Program-made: the position numbers and the translations under genes
Notes under the pieces: model-generated
What the model was told of the DNA's origin: nothing
The model's database searches: none
Seen by the model: the letters and a program-made list of their open reading frames with translations, nothing else
Source: Pseudomonas syringae KCTC 12500
GTDB taxonomy: Bacteria; Pseudomonadota; Gammaproteobacteria; Pseudomonadales; Pseudomonadaceae
Assembly: GCF_000507185.2 (NCBI RefSeq)
Contig: NZ_AYTM02000002.1
Span: 5,305,501-5,369,500 of the forward strand
Direction of reading: 5' to 3'
DNA length: 64,000 nt
Shown here: positions 56,643 through 64,000 of the stretch, piece by piece
Layout: the number at the start of each line of letters is the position of its first letter
Position numbering within the stretch: position 1 is the stretch's first letter

Positions 56643-57593
56643 ATGGATTTGCGTCAGCTCGAAGCCTTCGCGGCGGTCATGTCGGCAGGCAGTGTCACGG
56701 CGGCAGGGAAAATGCTCGGCCGGTCTCAGCCCTCGGTCACCCGGGCCATCCAGGAACTCGAGCAGGAACTGGGCTTTGCGTTGTTCGAACGCAGCGGGCC
56801 GAAGGTCACGCCTACCCACAAGGCGTTCATGATGTATGGCGAAGTGGAAAGCGCGCTGCTGGGGGTGCGCAACATCCGCCAGCGTGCGCAGCACATTGCC
56901 CAGGAGGAGAACCACCAGATCAAGCTGGTGGCGATCTCGGCCCTGGCAGCCGGTCTGCTGCCTGCGGCCTTGTCGCGCCTGCCCGAGCATCTGCGTCCGC
57001 AACAGATTCAGCTGCAGAGCATGTCTCCGGAGAACGTGGTTCAGGCTGTCCTGTCGAAAACCATGGACCTGGGAGCGGTCAGCCTGCCCCTGGAGCATCG
57101 CGGTCTGGAAATCCACTGGATCGGCGAGGCGCCTTGTGTGGCGGTATTGCCCGCCGATTCGGCGCTGGCCGCTCATGAGGTGCTGTCGATGGAGCTGCTG
57201 CGTCAGCAAACGTTGATCACCATGGCCAACCCGTATCGCTTTCGTCGACGCATCGACAAGGCGTTTCAGGAGGCGGGTGGTCAGCCGCCGCGCATGCTGG
57301 ACACCAATACGTCGTTGATTGCCATGCAGATGGCCAGGGTCGGGCTGGGCATTGCGCTGGTCGATCCGTTCACAGCGATGGGCGTGCCGGTGCAAGGCGT
57401 GGTCGTCAGACCGATCGCCTGCAACATTCCGTTTTTCTTCGGGCTGATTTCAGCCTTCGCCAGCCCGTTGTCGGATGTGGCGAGCGCGATGATCGATGAA
57501 ATTGCCGACAGCGCAAAAATCCTCTTACCGGAAATGATCATGCACGAAGCCAGCGCGCATGATGCCCTGTTACAGAGCATATATGCCGAGTGA
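56643..57593 (+). CDS. LysR-type transcriptional regulator
   Basis: A 316-residue LTTR. The helix-turn-helix is LEAFAAVMSAGSVTAAGKML followed by GRSQPSVTRAIQELEQELGF, and the effector domain contains KLVAISALAAGLLPAALSRL. ATG 56643 with AAGG upstream is preferred over 56637 or 56604. It lies upstream of and in the same direction as the flavoprotein-peptide importer operon. A 13-base T-N11-A palindrome lies between them, so it is the likely regulator of that operon. Confidence 0.88.
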   Translation: MDLRQLEAFAAVMSAGSVTAAGKMLGRSQPSVTRAIQELEQELGFALFERSGPKVTPTHKAFMMYGEVESALLGVRNIRQRAQHIAQEENHQIKLVAISALAAGLLPAALSRLPEHLRPQQIQLQSMSPENVVQAVLSKTMDLGAVSLPLEHRGLEIHWIGEAPCVAVLPADSALAAHEVLSMELLRQQTLITMANPYRFRRRIDKAFQEAGGQPPRMLDTNTSLIAMQMARVGLGIALVDPFTAMGVPVQGVVVRPIACNIPFFFGLISAFASPLSDVASAMIDEIADSAKILLPEMIMHEASAHDALLQSIYAE

Positions 57594-57729
57594 GAGGAAA
57601 ATACGGGTTGCATTCAGGCCCTTGCTGCGGGAACGCCTGTCATTAAACGCGCAAGACTGAAAATCGGCGCAGCGCGTCCGTCAACATTCTTCGTAACGCT
57701 TCGTTTCATGGTACGCAAAGCGCTCTTAC

Positions 57730-57744
57730 ATTCCATTTGGGAAT
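57730..57744. promoter_or_regulatory. LysR-box-like inverted repeat ATTCC-N5-GGAAT
   Basis: ATTCCATTTGGGAAT has perfect five-base arms; the inner TTCC-N5-GGAA keeps the T-N11-A spacing of LysR sites. It is 170 bases before the flavoprotein gene and 137 bases after the LysR gene stop. Confidence 0.55.
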
Positions 57745-57873
57745 ATAAATATGCTTTTTTGCGCGTTGCTAGAATAAAAAACGGCTTTTACTATTCGAAT
57801 TAAGCATTCAAGGGCTTTAAGAATTCATTTATCACACTATTGGAATGATTCTTGAAGTGCTTTGAATCAAGGC

Positions 57874-57899
57874 TCGGGCTCGTGGCCCGATCATTTTTT
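57874..57899 (+). terminator. Terminator-like hairpin in the leader of the flavoprotein operon
   Basis: TCGGGC (57874-57879) pairs with GCCCGA (57885-57890) over a five-base loop, followed by TCATTTTTTC. It looks like an intrinsic terminator but ends only 13 bases before the ATG at 57913, so it would act inside the operon leader. Confidence 0.5.
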
Positions 57900-57912
57900 C
57901 GAGTACCGATCA

Positions 57913-59373
57913 ATGTCCGATGTAAACGCACCCGCTGGCCTGGCCGCTTTGGAAGCTCGCTTGCAGCAGGATCTGGCCTGGCTGGATCTGCCCGCCAAGC
58001 CATGGGTCAAGCCCAGGATCAGCGCAGGGCAGGCCGTGCTCGACGTGGCGATTATCGGTGGAGGCATGGCCGGTCTTGCCCTGTCCGCAGAGCTGCGCAA
58101 TCTCGGCGTAGCAGCGGTCATTTTCGATCAATCCCCAGCAGGTTTCGAAGGCCCTTGGGCCACTACGGCGCGTATGCAAACCCTGCGCTCGCCAAAGCAG
58201 TTGACCGGGCCGGCGCTGGGCTTGCCGGCGCTGACGTTTCGCGCTTGGTACGAAGCGCAATTTGGTGTCGATGGCTGGGCGTTGCTGGACAAGATTCCAC
58301 GTTTGCAATGGGCCGAGTACCTGCGCTGGTATCGCAAGGTGCTGGCACTGGACATACGCAATGAGCACCGCATTAGCCGGGTAGCGCCCAGAGCGGACGG
58401 TCTGATTGAACTGGACGTCGTCACGCCGGTACAGACGCGATTCCTGCTGGCCCGCCATGTGGTGCTCGCTACGGGTCGTGACGGTCTGGGCGGTCCTTGG
58501 GTGCCGGACTTTGCCTGGCAGTTGTCGGAGCACTTGTGGACGCATTCGGCGGCGGGTTTGCAGGACAGCTGGTTCGCCGGCAAACGCGTTGCGGTCATTG
58601 GCGGTGGCGCATCGGCGATGGATAGCGCCGCCACGGCGCTGGAGGCTGGTGCAACGCGGGTCGATCTGCTGATCCGGCGCGCCGAGCTGCCGCGTATCAA
58701 CAAAGGCAAGGGCGTCGGTAATCCCGGCATGGTGCATGGCTACTGGCGCCTGCCGGACATCTGGAAATGGCGCATTCGCCATTACCTCAATACCCAGCAA
58801 GTGCCACCACCGCGCGGCAGTACGCTCAGAGTGTCCGCTTCCGGCAAGGCGCGGTTCATGCTCGACAGCCCGGTGCTTTTCGTCGAAGAGAGCGCTGCCG
58901 GAGGCGTCTGGCTGCATACGCCGAAGGCACGTATCGAGGCAGATTTCGTGGTATTTGCCACCGGGTTTCGCACCGACTTCCGGCAGCGCCCGGAGTTTGC
59001 ACCATTCTCTGCGCAGATCCGTGTCTGGCAGGATCGCTTCGAAGCACCAAGCGGCGAAACCGATGCTGAGCTGGCTGTGCTGCCGGATCTGGGCAACTGC
59101 TTTGAATTTCAGGAAAAGACCCCAGGCGCCTGCCCGGGGCTGAACCACATTCACTGCTTCAGTTATCCGGCCGCGTTGAGCTATGGCGCGGTGTCCGGAG
59201 ACATTCCTGCCATCAGCGAGGGTTCCAAACGTCTGGCGCATGCCCTGGTCGGGCAGTTGTTCAACGAGGACATCGACCTGCATTTCGACACCATGCTCGA
59301 TTACGCAGAGCCGGAGCTGCTGGGCGATGAGTGGGTGGTCAGCCAGCCAAGCACTGCAGAGCTGCGCCAATGA
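57913..59373 (+). CDS. FAD/NAD(P)-binding monooxygenase-like flavoprotein
   Basis: A 486-residue oxidoreductase with two nucleotide-binding sites: IIGGGMAGLALSAELRNLGV (near residue 47) for FAD and RVAVIGGGASAMDSAATALE (near 228) for NAD(P)H, and the VVFATGFRTDF motif typical of flavin-containing monooxygenases. It could oxidise an amine, thiol or ketone. It is translated just before an oligopeptide-type ABC importer (ATGA overlap with the first permease), an unusual pairing suggesting that the imported compound is its substrate. Start at 57913; a TTG at 57862 would put the leader hairpin in the coding region. Confidence 0.82.
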   Translation: MSDVNAPAGLAALEARLQQDLAWLDLPAKPWVKPRISAGQAVLDVAIIGGGMAGLALSAELRNLGVAAVIFDQSPAGFEGPWATTARMQTLRSPKQLTGPALGLPALTFRAWYEAQFGVDGWALLDKIPRLQWAEYLRWYRKVLALDIRNEHRISRVAPRADGLIELDVVTPVQTRFLLARHVVLATGRDGLGGPWVPDFAWQLSEHLWTHSAAGLQDSWFAGKRVAVIGGGASAMDSAATALEAGATRVDLLIRRAELPRINKGKGVGNPGMVHGYWRLPDIWKWRIRHYLNTQQVPPPRGSTLRVSASGKARFMLDSPVLFVEESAAGGVWLHTPKARIEADFVVFATGFRTDFRQRPEFAPFSAQIRVWQDRFEAPSGETDAELAVLPDLGNCFEFQEKTPGACPGLNHIHCFSYPAALSYGAVSGDIPAISEGSKRLAHALVGQLFNEDIDLHFDTMLDYAEPELLGDEWVVSQPSTAELRQ

Positions 59374-60344
59374 TCGGCTGGGCGCTGCGTCGGCTGACTC
59401 AATCGTTGCTGGTCGTTCTGTTGATGACGCTGGTGGTGTTCGTTGGCCTCAATGCCATCGGCAACCCGATGGACATTCTGGTCGGTGAAGACCTCAATCA
59501 GGCCGAGCGTCTGCAGGCCATCGCGCATTTGGGACTGGACCAGCCGCTGTGGCAGCAGTACCTGATTTTTCTCAAGGGCGCGGTTCACGGCAATCTGGGG
59601 CAAAGCTTCGTGTATCACGAGGATGCCATGCGCCTGATTCTGCAGCGCTTGCCCGCAACCTTCGAGCTGGCGTTCAGTGCTCTGTTTCTGGCGGTGGTCA
59701 TCGGTGTGCCGCTGGGCATGTTTGCCGGCATGTACCCCGAGCATCCGCTGTCCCGGCTGATGATGGCCGCCAGCATTGTCGGCTTCTCGCTGCCAGCCTT
59801 CTGGGTGGCCTTGATGATGATCATGCTGTTCTCCATCACTCTCGGCTGGCTGCCGGCCAGCGGCCGCGGCGAAACCCGTGAGTGGCTGGGTGTGCAATGG
59901 TCATGGCTGACGCTGGACGGTTTGCAGCACCTGTTATTACCAGCGCTGAACCTGGCGTTGTTCAAGATTTCCCTGGTGCTGCGCCTGACCCGTGCAGGCG
60001 TACGAGAAGTGCTGCCCCAGGAATTCGTCAAATTCGCCCGGGCCAAGGGGCTGTCACCGATGCGCGTGATGTGCATGCACGTCATGCGCAACACCATGAT
60101 TCCGGTGGTGACGGTGCTGGCCATGGAACTGGGCTCGACCATCGCCTATGCCGTCGTGACTGAAAGCATTTTCGCCTGGCCGGGTGCTGGCAAGCTGATT
60201 CTCGACAGCATCAACATGCTTGATCGCCCGGTGGTGGTCGCTTACCTGATGGTGGTCGTAGTGATTTTCGTGGTGCTCAACCTGATCGTCGACGGCTTGT
60301 ATTACTTGCTGGACCCACGCGTGCGCATCGAGGCATCCCGATGA
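59370..60344 (+). CDS. Oligopeptide-type ABC transporter permease 1 (DppB-like)
   Basis: A 324-residue membrane protein of the DppB/OppB type: LRRLTQSLLVVLLMTLVVFV at helix 1, DQPLWQQYLIFLKGAVHGNL, and the cytoplasmic EAA loop FVKFARAKGLSPMRVMCMHV before ELGSTIAYAVVTESIFAWPG. It forms the channel with DppC. Overlaps both neighbours by four bases (ATGA at each end). Confidence 0.9.
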   Translation: MIGWALRRLTQSLLVVLLMTLVVFVGLNAIGNPMDILVGEDLNQAERLQAIAHLGLDQPLWQQYLIFLKGAVHGNLGQSFVYHEDAMRLILQRLPATFELAFSALFLAVVIGVPLGMFAGMYPEHPLSRLMMAASIVGFSLPAFWVALMMIMLFSITLGWLPASGRGETREWLGVQWSWLTLDGLQHLLLPALNLALFKISLVLRLTRAGVREVLPQEFVKFARAKGLSPMRVMCMHVMRNTMIPVVTVLAMELGSTIAYAVVTESIFAWPGAGKLILDSINMLDRPVVVAYLMVVVVIFVVLNLIVDGLYYLLDPRVRIEASR

Positions 60345-61261
60345 ATGTCATTGAAAAAGCCCCGATCGGCAGCACGCTGCTGCAGGCCCAGTCGCCCTGG
60401 CGACGAGTGCTGACCGAGTTCTTCAGCTCGCCCACGGCGGTGACGGGCCTGGTAGTCCTGCTGATCATTGTGCTGGTTGCAGCCTTGGCGCCGTGGATTG
60501 TGGTGCAGAACCCCTACGACCTGATGCAGCTCAACGTCATGGACGCGCGCATGCCGCCTGGCAGCCTCAATGGGGACAGCGGTTACACCTATTGGCTGGG
60601 CACTGACGGGCAGGGCCGCGATCTGGTCTCGGCGATTATCTATGGCCTGCGCATCAGCCTGTGGGTCGGCATTGGCTCGGCGTTGATTGCGGCAGTACTC
60701 GGTACGCTGCTCGGGCTGGTGTCTGCGTATGTAGGCGGCTGGCTCGATGCCTTGCTGATGCGTCTGGTCGACCTGCTGCTGTCGTTTCCGGTGATTCTCA
60801 TGGCGCTGATGATTCTTGCCTGGCTGGGCAAGGGTGTCGGCAACGTGATGCTGACCCTGATCTTGCTCGAATGGGCCTATTACGCGCGCACCGCACGCGG
60901 TCAGGCGCTGACCGAAAGCCGCCGTGAATACGTCGATGCGGCGCGCGGGCAGGGCGTGGGGCCGCTGCGTATTGTGGTGGGTCACATTCTGCCTAACTGC
61001 CTGCCACCGCTGATCGTGATCGGCGCCTTGCAGATCGCCCGCGCTATCACGCTGGAAGCAACCTTGTCGTTTCTCGGCCTGGGCGTGCCGGTCACCGAGC
61101 CGTCGCTGGGGCTGCTGATTGCCAATGGCTTTCAATACATGCTCAGCAATGAATACTGGATCAGCCTGTTCCCAGGCCTGGCGCTGTTGATCACGATCGT
61201 TGCGATCAATCTGGTCGGTGACCGTTTGCGCGATGTCCTGAACCCGAGGTTACAGCGATGA
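60341..61261 (+). CDS. Oligopeptide-type ABC transporter permease 2 (DppC-like)
   Basis: A 306-residue membrane protein of the DppC/OppC type: periplasmic YWLGTDGQGRDLVSAIIYG, the EAA loop YVDAARGQGVGPLRIVVGHI, and LEATLSFLGLGVPVTEPSLG at the end. Its N-terminus carries one extra membrane helix before the transport domain, as usual. Overlaps the following ATPase gene by four bases. Confidence 0.92.
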   Translation: MNVIEKAPIGSTLLQAQSPWRRVLTEFFSSPTAVTGLVVLLIIVLVAALAPWIVVQNPYDLMQLNVMDARMPPGSLNGDSGYTYWLGTDGQGRDLVSAIIYGLRISLWVGIGSALIAAVLGTLLGLVSAYVGGWLDALLMRLVDLLLSFPVILMALMILAWLGKGVGNVMLTLILLEWAYYARTARGQALTESRREYVDAARGQGVGPLRIVVGHILPNCLPPLIVIGALQIARAITLEATLSFLGLGVPVTEPSLGLLIANGFQYMLSNEYWISLFPGLALLITIVAINLVGDRLRDVLNPRLQR

Positions 61262-62271
61262 GCCTGCCTGAAATGTCGTCTGTGCCTCACGCAGTCCAAC
61301 AGCCGACCCTGGATGTGCGCAACCTGTGCACTTCGTTTCATACCCGCGCCGGGGTGTTGCCGGCGGTGCGCGATGTGTCGCTGCGCGTGGAGCCGGGACG
61401 CATTCTCGGCCTGGTCGGTGAGTCCGGTTCGGGCAAGTCGGTCACCGGCTTTTCGATCCTCGGCCTGGTCGATGAGCCTGGGCGCATCAGCGGTGGCCAG
61501 GTGCTGTTCAAGGGCAGCGATCTGACCAGACTGTCCGCCTCGCAACTGCGTAGCATTCAGGGCAACCGGGTAGCGATGATCTTTCAGGACCCGATGATGA
61601 CCCTCAATCCGGTGCTGCGGGTCGATACGCAAATGATCGAGGCCGTACGAGCCCACAGCCCGCTGCGCAAGCGCGAGGCCCGCGAACATGCCAGCCGCAC
61701 GCTGGCGCTGATGGGCATCGCCAGCCCGGAAGAACGTTTGCGCGCCTATCCGCATCAGTTGTCCGGCGGCATGCGCCAGCGGGTGGCGATTGCCATTGCA
61801 CTGCTGCATGCACCGGACCTGATCATCGCTGATGAGCCGACCACCGCGCTGGACGTGACCATTCAGGCGCAGATTCTCAGTGAAGTGCAGAAGCTGGTGC
61901 GCGAGCAGGGCACTTCACTGATCTGGATCACCCATGATCTTTCCGTGATCGCAGGGCTGGCTGACGATGTGGCGGTGATGTACGCCGGACGCATCGTCGA
62001 GCAGGGGCCGGTCGCCGATGTCCTGGATCGTCCGCAGCATCCCTATACACAGGGGCTGATCGACAGCCTGCCAAGTCGCAACCAGCGCGGCCAGCGCCTG
62101 CGGCAGATCCCGGGCATGGCACCCGACCTGCTGTCGATGCCGGTCGGTTGTGCTTTCGCGGCGCGCTGCCCCAGAGCCTCGCAGATTTGTGCACAGGAGC
62201 CTCAACCCCACGAGGCGCGACCGGGCCAGACGGTTCGCTGTTTTCATCCAGGAGCGGCCGATGCCCAGTGA
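61258..62271 (+). CDS. Oligopeptide-type ABC transporter ATPase 1 (DppD-like)
   Basis: A 337-residue ATPase: Walker [10 protein letters not shown]-loop [12 protein letters not shown], signature [14 protein letters not shown], Walker [15 protein letters not shown]-loop ITHDLS, and the C-terminal oligopeptide-family iron-sulfur-like Cys motif [18 protein letters not shown]. Forms a heterodimer with DppF. Confidence 0.93.
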   Translation: MSLPEMSSVPHAVQQPTLDVRNLCTSFHTRAGVLPAVRDVSLRVEPGRILGLVGESGSGKSVTGFSILGLVDEPGRISGGQVLFKGSDLTRLSASQLRSIQGNRVAMIFQDPMMTLNPVLRVDTQMIEAVRAHSPLRKREAREHASRTLALMGIASPEERLRAYPHQLSGGMRQRVAIAIALLHAPDLIIADEPTTALDVTIQAQILSEVQKLVREQGTSLIWITHDLSVIAGLADDVAVMYAGRIVEQGPVADVLDRPQHPYTQGLIDSLPSRNQRGQRLRQIPGMAPDLLSMPVGCAFAARCPRASQICAQEPQPHEARPGQTVRCFHPGAADAQ

Positions 62272-63274
62272 TCAGATTCCCCTCATCGAGCTGCATCAGG
62301 TCAGCAAGACCTTCGGCAAGCCCGTGGATGAGCGCTCCGTTCAGGGGCTCCTGCAACGGCTGCACCTTACCCGTGCAAAACCGGTGACCCATGCCGTGGA
62401 TCGTGTCGATCTGCGCATTGCGCGCGGTGAAGTGGTCGGGCTGGTGGGCGAGTCAGGCTGTGGCAAATCGACCCTGGGGCGCATGGTTGCCGGTCTGCTG
62501 CCGGTCTCTTCAGGCACTACACTGGTGGACGGCAAACCGCTGGAGAGCCTGACCCCGCAGGAGCGCAAGGCGCTGCGCCTGAAAGTGCAGATGATTTTTC
62601 AGGACCCATCATCGAGTTTGAATCCGCGCCTGCGGGTCGACCGGATCGTCGGCGAAGGTGCACTGTTGCACGGCCTGACCGACCGCAAGGGCGCAGATGA
62701 TTACGTCAGTGCGCAATTGCAGCGTGCCGGGCTCAGCCCGCAATTGCGCCAGCGCTATCCGCATCAGTTCAGCGGTGGCCAGCGCCAGCGCATCGGGATT
62801 GCCCGTGCGCTGGCGGTGCAACCGGAACTGCTGGTGTGCGACGAGTCGGTGGCGGCGCTGGACGTGTCGATTCAGGCGCAGATCCTCAACCTGTTCATGG
62901 ACCTGCGCGACGAGCTGGGCCTGACCTATCTGTTTATCAGCCATGACCTGGGCGTCGTCGAGCACCTCTGCGACCGGGTCATCGTGATGTATCTGGGCCG
63001 TGTGGTCGAGACCGCTTCGGTCGATGACCTGTTCGCGCGGGCCAATCACCCGTACACCCAGGCTTTGCTGGCGCAGATCCCGCGCTTCGATATTCGCAGT
63101 ACCCGTTATGACGCGATCCAAGGGGAAATCCCCAGCCCGCTTAACCCGCCTGCAGGGTGTCATTTCCACCCTCGCTGCCCGCACGCCATGGCGCGCTGTC
63201 GCGAGGAAGTTCCAGCGCTGCGGGAGGTTTCGCCGAATCACCAGAGCGCCTGTCACCTGAATGACCAACGCTGA
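62261..63274 (+). CDS. Oligopeptide-type ABC transporter ATPase 2 (DppF-like)
   Basis: A 337-residue ATPase: Walker A GESGCGKST, Q-loop IFQDPSSSLNPR, signature FSGGQRQRIGIARA, Walker B LLVCDESVAALDVS, H-loop ISHDLGVVEHL, and the C-terminal Cys motif GCHFHPRCPHAMARCRE. CAGGAG precedes the ATG at 62261; the gene overlaps the end of the first ATPase by eleven bases. Confidence 0.93.
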   Translation: MPSDQIPLIELHQVSKTFGKPVDERSVQGLLQRLHLTRAKPVTHAVDRVDLRIARGEVVGLVGESGCGKSTLGRMVAGLLPVSSGTTLVDGKPLESLTPQERKALRLKVQMIFQDPSSSLNPRLRVDRIVGEGALLHGLTDRKGADDYVSAQLQRAGLSPQLRQRYPHQFSGGQRQRIGIARALAVQPELLVCDESVAALDVSIQAQILNLFMDLRDELGLTYLFISHDLGVVEHLCDRVIVMYLGRVVETASVDDLFARANHPYTQALLAQIPRFDIRSTRYDAIQGEIPSPLNPPAGCHFHPRCPHAMARCREEVPALREVSPNHQSACHLNDQR

Positions 63275-63325
63275 ACGGGCAGCTCAAGCCCGTCACCCTC
63301 TGCCATTGCGTACAAGGAATTACCC

Positions 63326-64000
63326 ATGAAACCACTCGTTCGTTCGTTGCTGGCGTCGGCCCTCTTGCTGGCCGCCGGCAGTGTCACTGCACAGGACTTG
63401 CGCATCGGTTACGCCGACCCGGTCTCGTCCCTCGATCCACAGCTCAATAACTATGCCGGAGACCGCTCGGTAGCCTTGCATGCCTTCGAGTCGCTGGTCA
63501 GCCGCCGTGATGACAAGACCTTGCCAGGTCTGGCCAAGAGCTGGAAGGTCGTGGACGACACCACCTGGGAGTTCGCCCTGCGTGATGACGTCAAATGGCA
63601 GGATGGCACGCCGCTGACGGCTGATGACCTGGTCTTCTCCTTCGAGCGTGCACGCAGCGTACCTGGCAGCGTGGCTTCTTACGCAGGCGCCATGCGTACC
63701 GTTGAATCGATCAAGGCCAAGGACGATCACACGCTGATCATCAAGACCCGTTCGCCCAATGCCAATCTGCTGCCGGACATCGACTCGATCTATATCGTCA
63801 GTCGCCACGCCGGTGCGGCAGCCAGCAGCGCCGATTACAACTCGGGCAAGGCGATGATCGGCACCGGGCCTTACCGGTTTGTCTCGTTCGTGCCGGGCGA
63901 TCGCACGATATTCGCTCGCAATGAAAATTACTGGGGTGGCAGACCGACCTGGGACAAGGTTTATTTCCGTTTTATCGCCAACGCCGCCAACCGTACCGCG
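63326..64000 (+). CDS. Oligopeptide-type periplasmic binding protein (SBP family 5), N-terminal part cut by window edge
   Basis: The first 225 residues are visible. Signal peptide MKPLVRSLLASALLLAAGSV ends near TAQD. The mature start DLRIGYADPVSSLDPQLNNY, GLAKSWKVVDDTTWEFALRD and VKWQDGTPLTADDLVFSFER are the SBP family 5 signature. AAGGA lies before the ATG. It is the binding protein of the importer encoded upstream; unlike many dpp operons it comes last, after the ATPases. Ligand unknown. Confidence 0.92.
   Translation, partial: MKPLVRSLLASALLLAAGSVTAQDLRIGYADPVSSLDPQLNNYAGDRSVALHAFESLVSRRDDKTLPGLAKSWKVVDDTTWEFALRDDVKWQDGTPLTADDLVFSFERARSVPGSVASYAGAMRTVESIKAKDDHTLIIKTRSPNANLLPDIDSIYIVSRHAGAAASSADYNSGKAMIGTGPYRFVSFVPGDRTIFARNENYWGGRPTWDKVYFRFIANAANRTA

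Larger units (their letters stand above)
57594..57912. other. AT-rich control region of the flavoprotein/ABC importer operon
   Basis: About 320 bases, noticeably AT-richer than the genes around. It contains an inverted repeat of LysR-box type (57730-57744) and a hairpin followed by a T tract (57874-57899) close to the next start codon. No coding sequence is supported. Confidence 0.65.

Noticed and set aside
1..64000. CRISPR arrays, tRNA or rRNA genes, prophage, insertion sequences, plasmid origin
   Set aside because: Read for evenly spaced repeats, cloverleaf-type motifs, integrase or transposase motifs; none seen.

Overview
The window reads as chromosome of a fluorescent pseudomonad, most likely the Pseudomonas syringae group. 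This is inferred from GC-rich coding throughout, a Pseudomonas-type DUF1652 gene, the lexA2-imuA-imuB-dnaE2 cassette, a glgE-treS/mak-glgB operon, and short palindromes of the CCCACGC/GCGTGGG and GACGC/GCGTC type. I see no rRNA, tRNA, CRISPR array, insertion sequence, prophage or integrase. About 50 genes fill nearly all of the window; the left edge cuts glgE and the right edge cuts a peptide-binding protein gene.

Layout. 1-6070: alpha-glucan/trehalose operon (glgE end, treS-maltokinase fusion, glgB). 6101-8815: an autotransporter with a beta-helix-like repeat passenger and a proline-rich stalk. 9076-13210: YhhS-type exporter, exported lactonase-like beta-propeller, ABC-F ATPase YbiT. 13584-18746: small single genes (WaaZ-like LPS protein, a 45-residue membrane protein, two lipoproteins, GNAT, GST, DUF3830, hemerythrin). 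19100-25574: a catabolic cluster with an amino-acid-type ABC importer, RidA, an IclR regulator, a PLP fold-III ammonia-lyase-like enzyme and a 2-keto-3-deoxygluconate kinase. I read it as probable D-glucosaminate use, behind a sigma-54-like promoter with a perfect palindrome just downstream. 25704-34700: UvrD-like helicase with a GxxxG N-terminus, DUF1652, orphan PotF-like binding protein, sulfonate-type ABC importer, histidine phosphatase, aldo/keto reductase. 34905-40672: the SOS mutagenesis cassette, with a LexA2-type operator overlapping the lexA2 start. 40728-46245: a DUF1989 gene, then two divergent pairs: ATP-grasp ligase (RLAN-RimK type) plus CorA-like protein, and GNAT-C39 peptidase fusion plus polysaccharide deacetylase lipoprotein. 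46266-50862: amidohydrolase, MHS transporter and two LysR regulators. 51013-55076: YdiJ-type D-2-hydroxyacid dehydrogenase, a palindrome cluster, dienelactone hydrolase. 55480-57593: diguanylate cyclase and a LysR regulator. 57913-64000: flavoprotein monooxygenase-like gene leading an oligopeptide-type ABC importer operon.

The most interesting parts are the ATP-grasp/GNAT-C39 divergent locus (a candidate peptide-modification system of unknown substrate), the putative glucosaminate operon with its promoter architecture, and the lexA2 operator that doubles as a potential mRNA hairpin holding the ribosome binding site and start codon. Functions are called from recognised motifs and remembered family sequences; no database search was possible.
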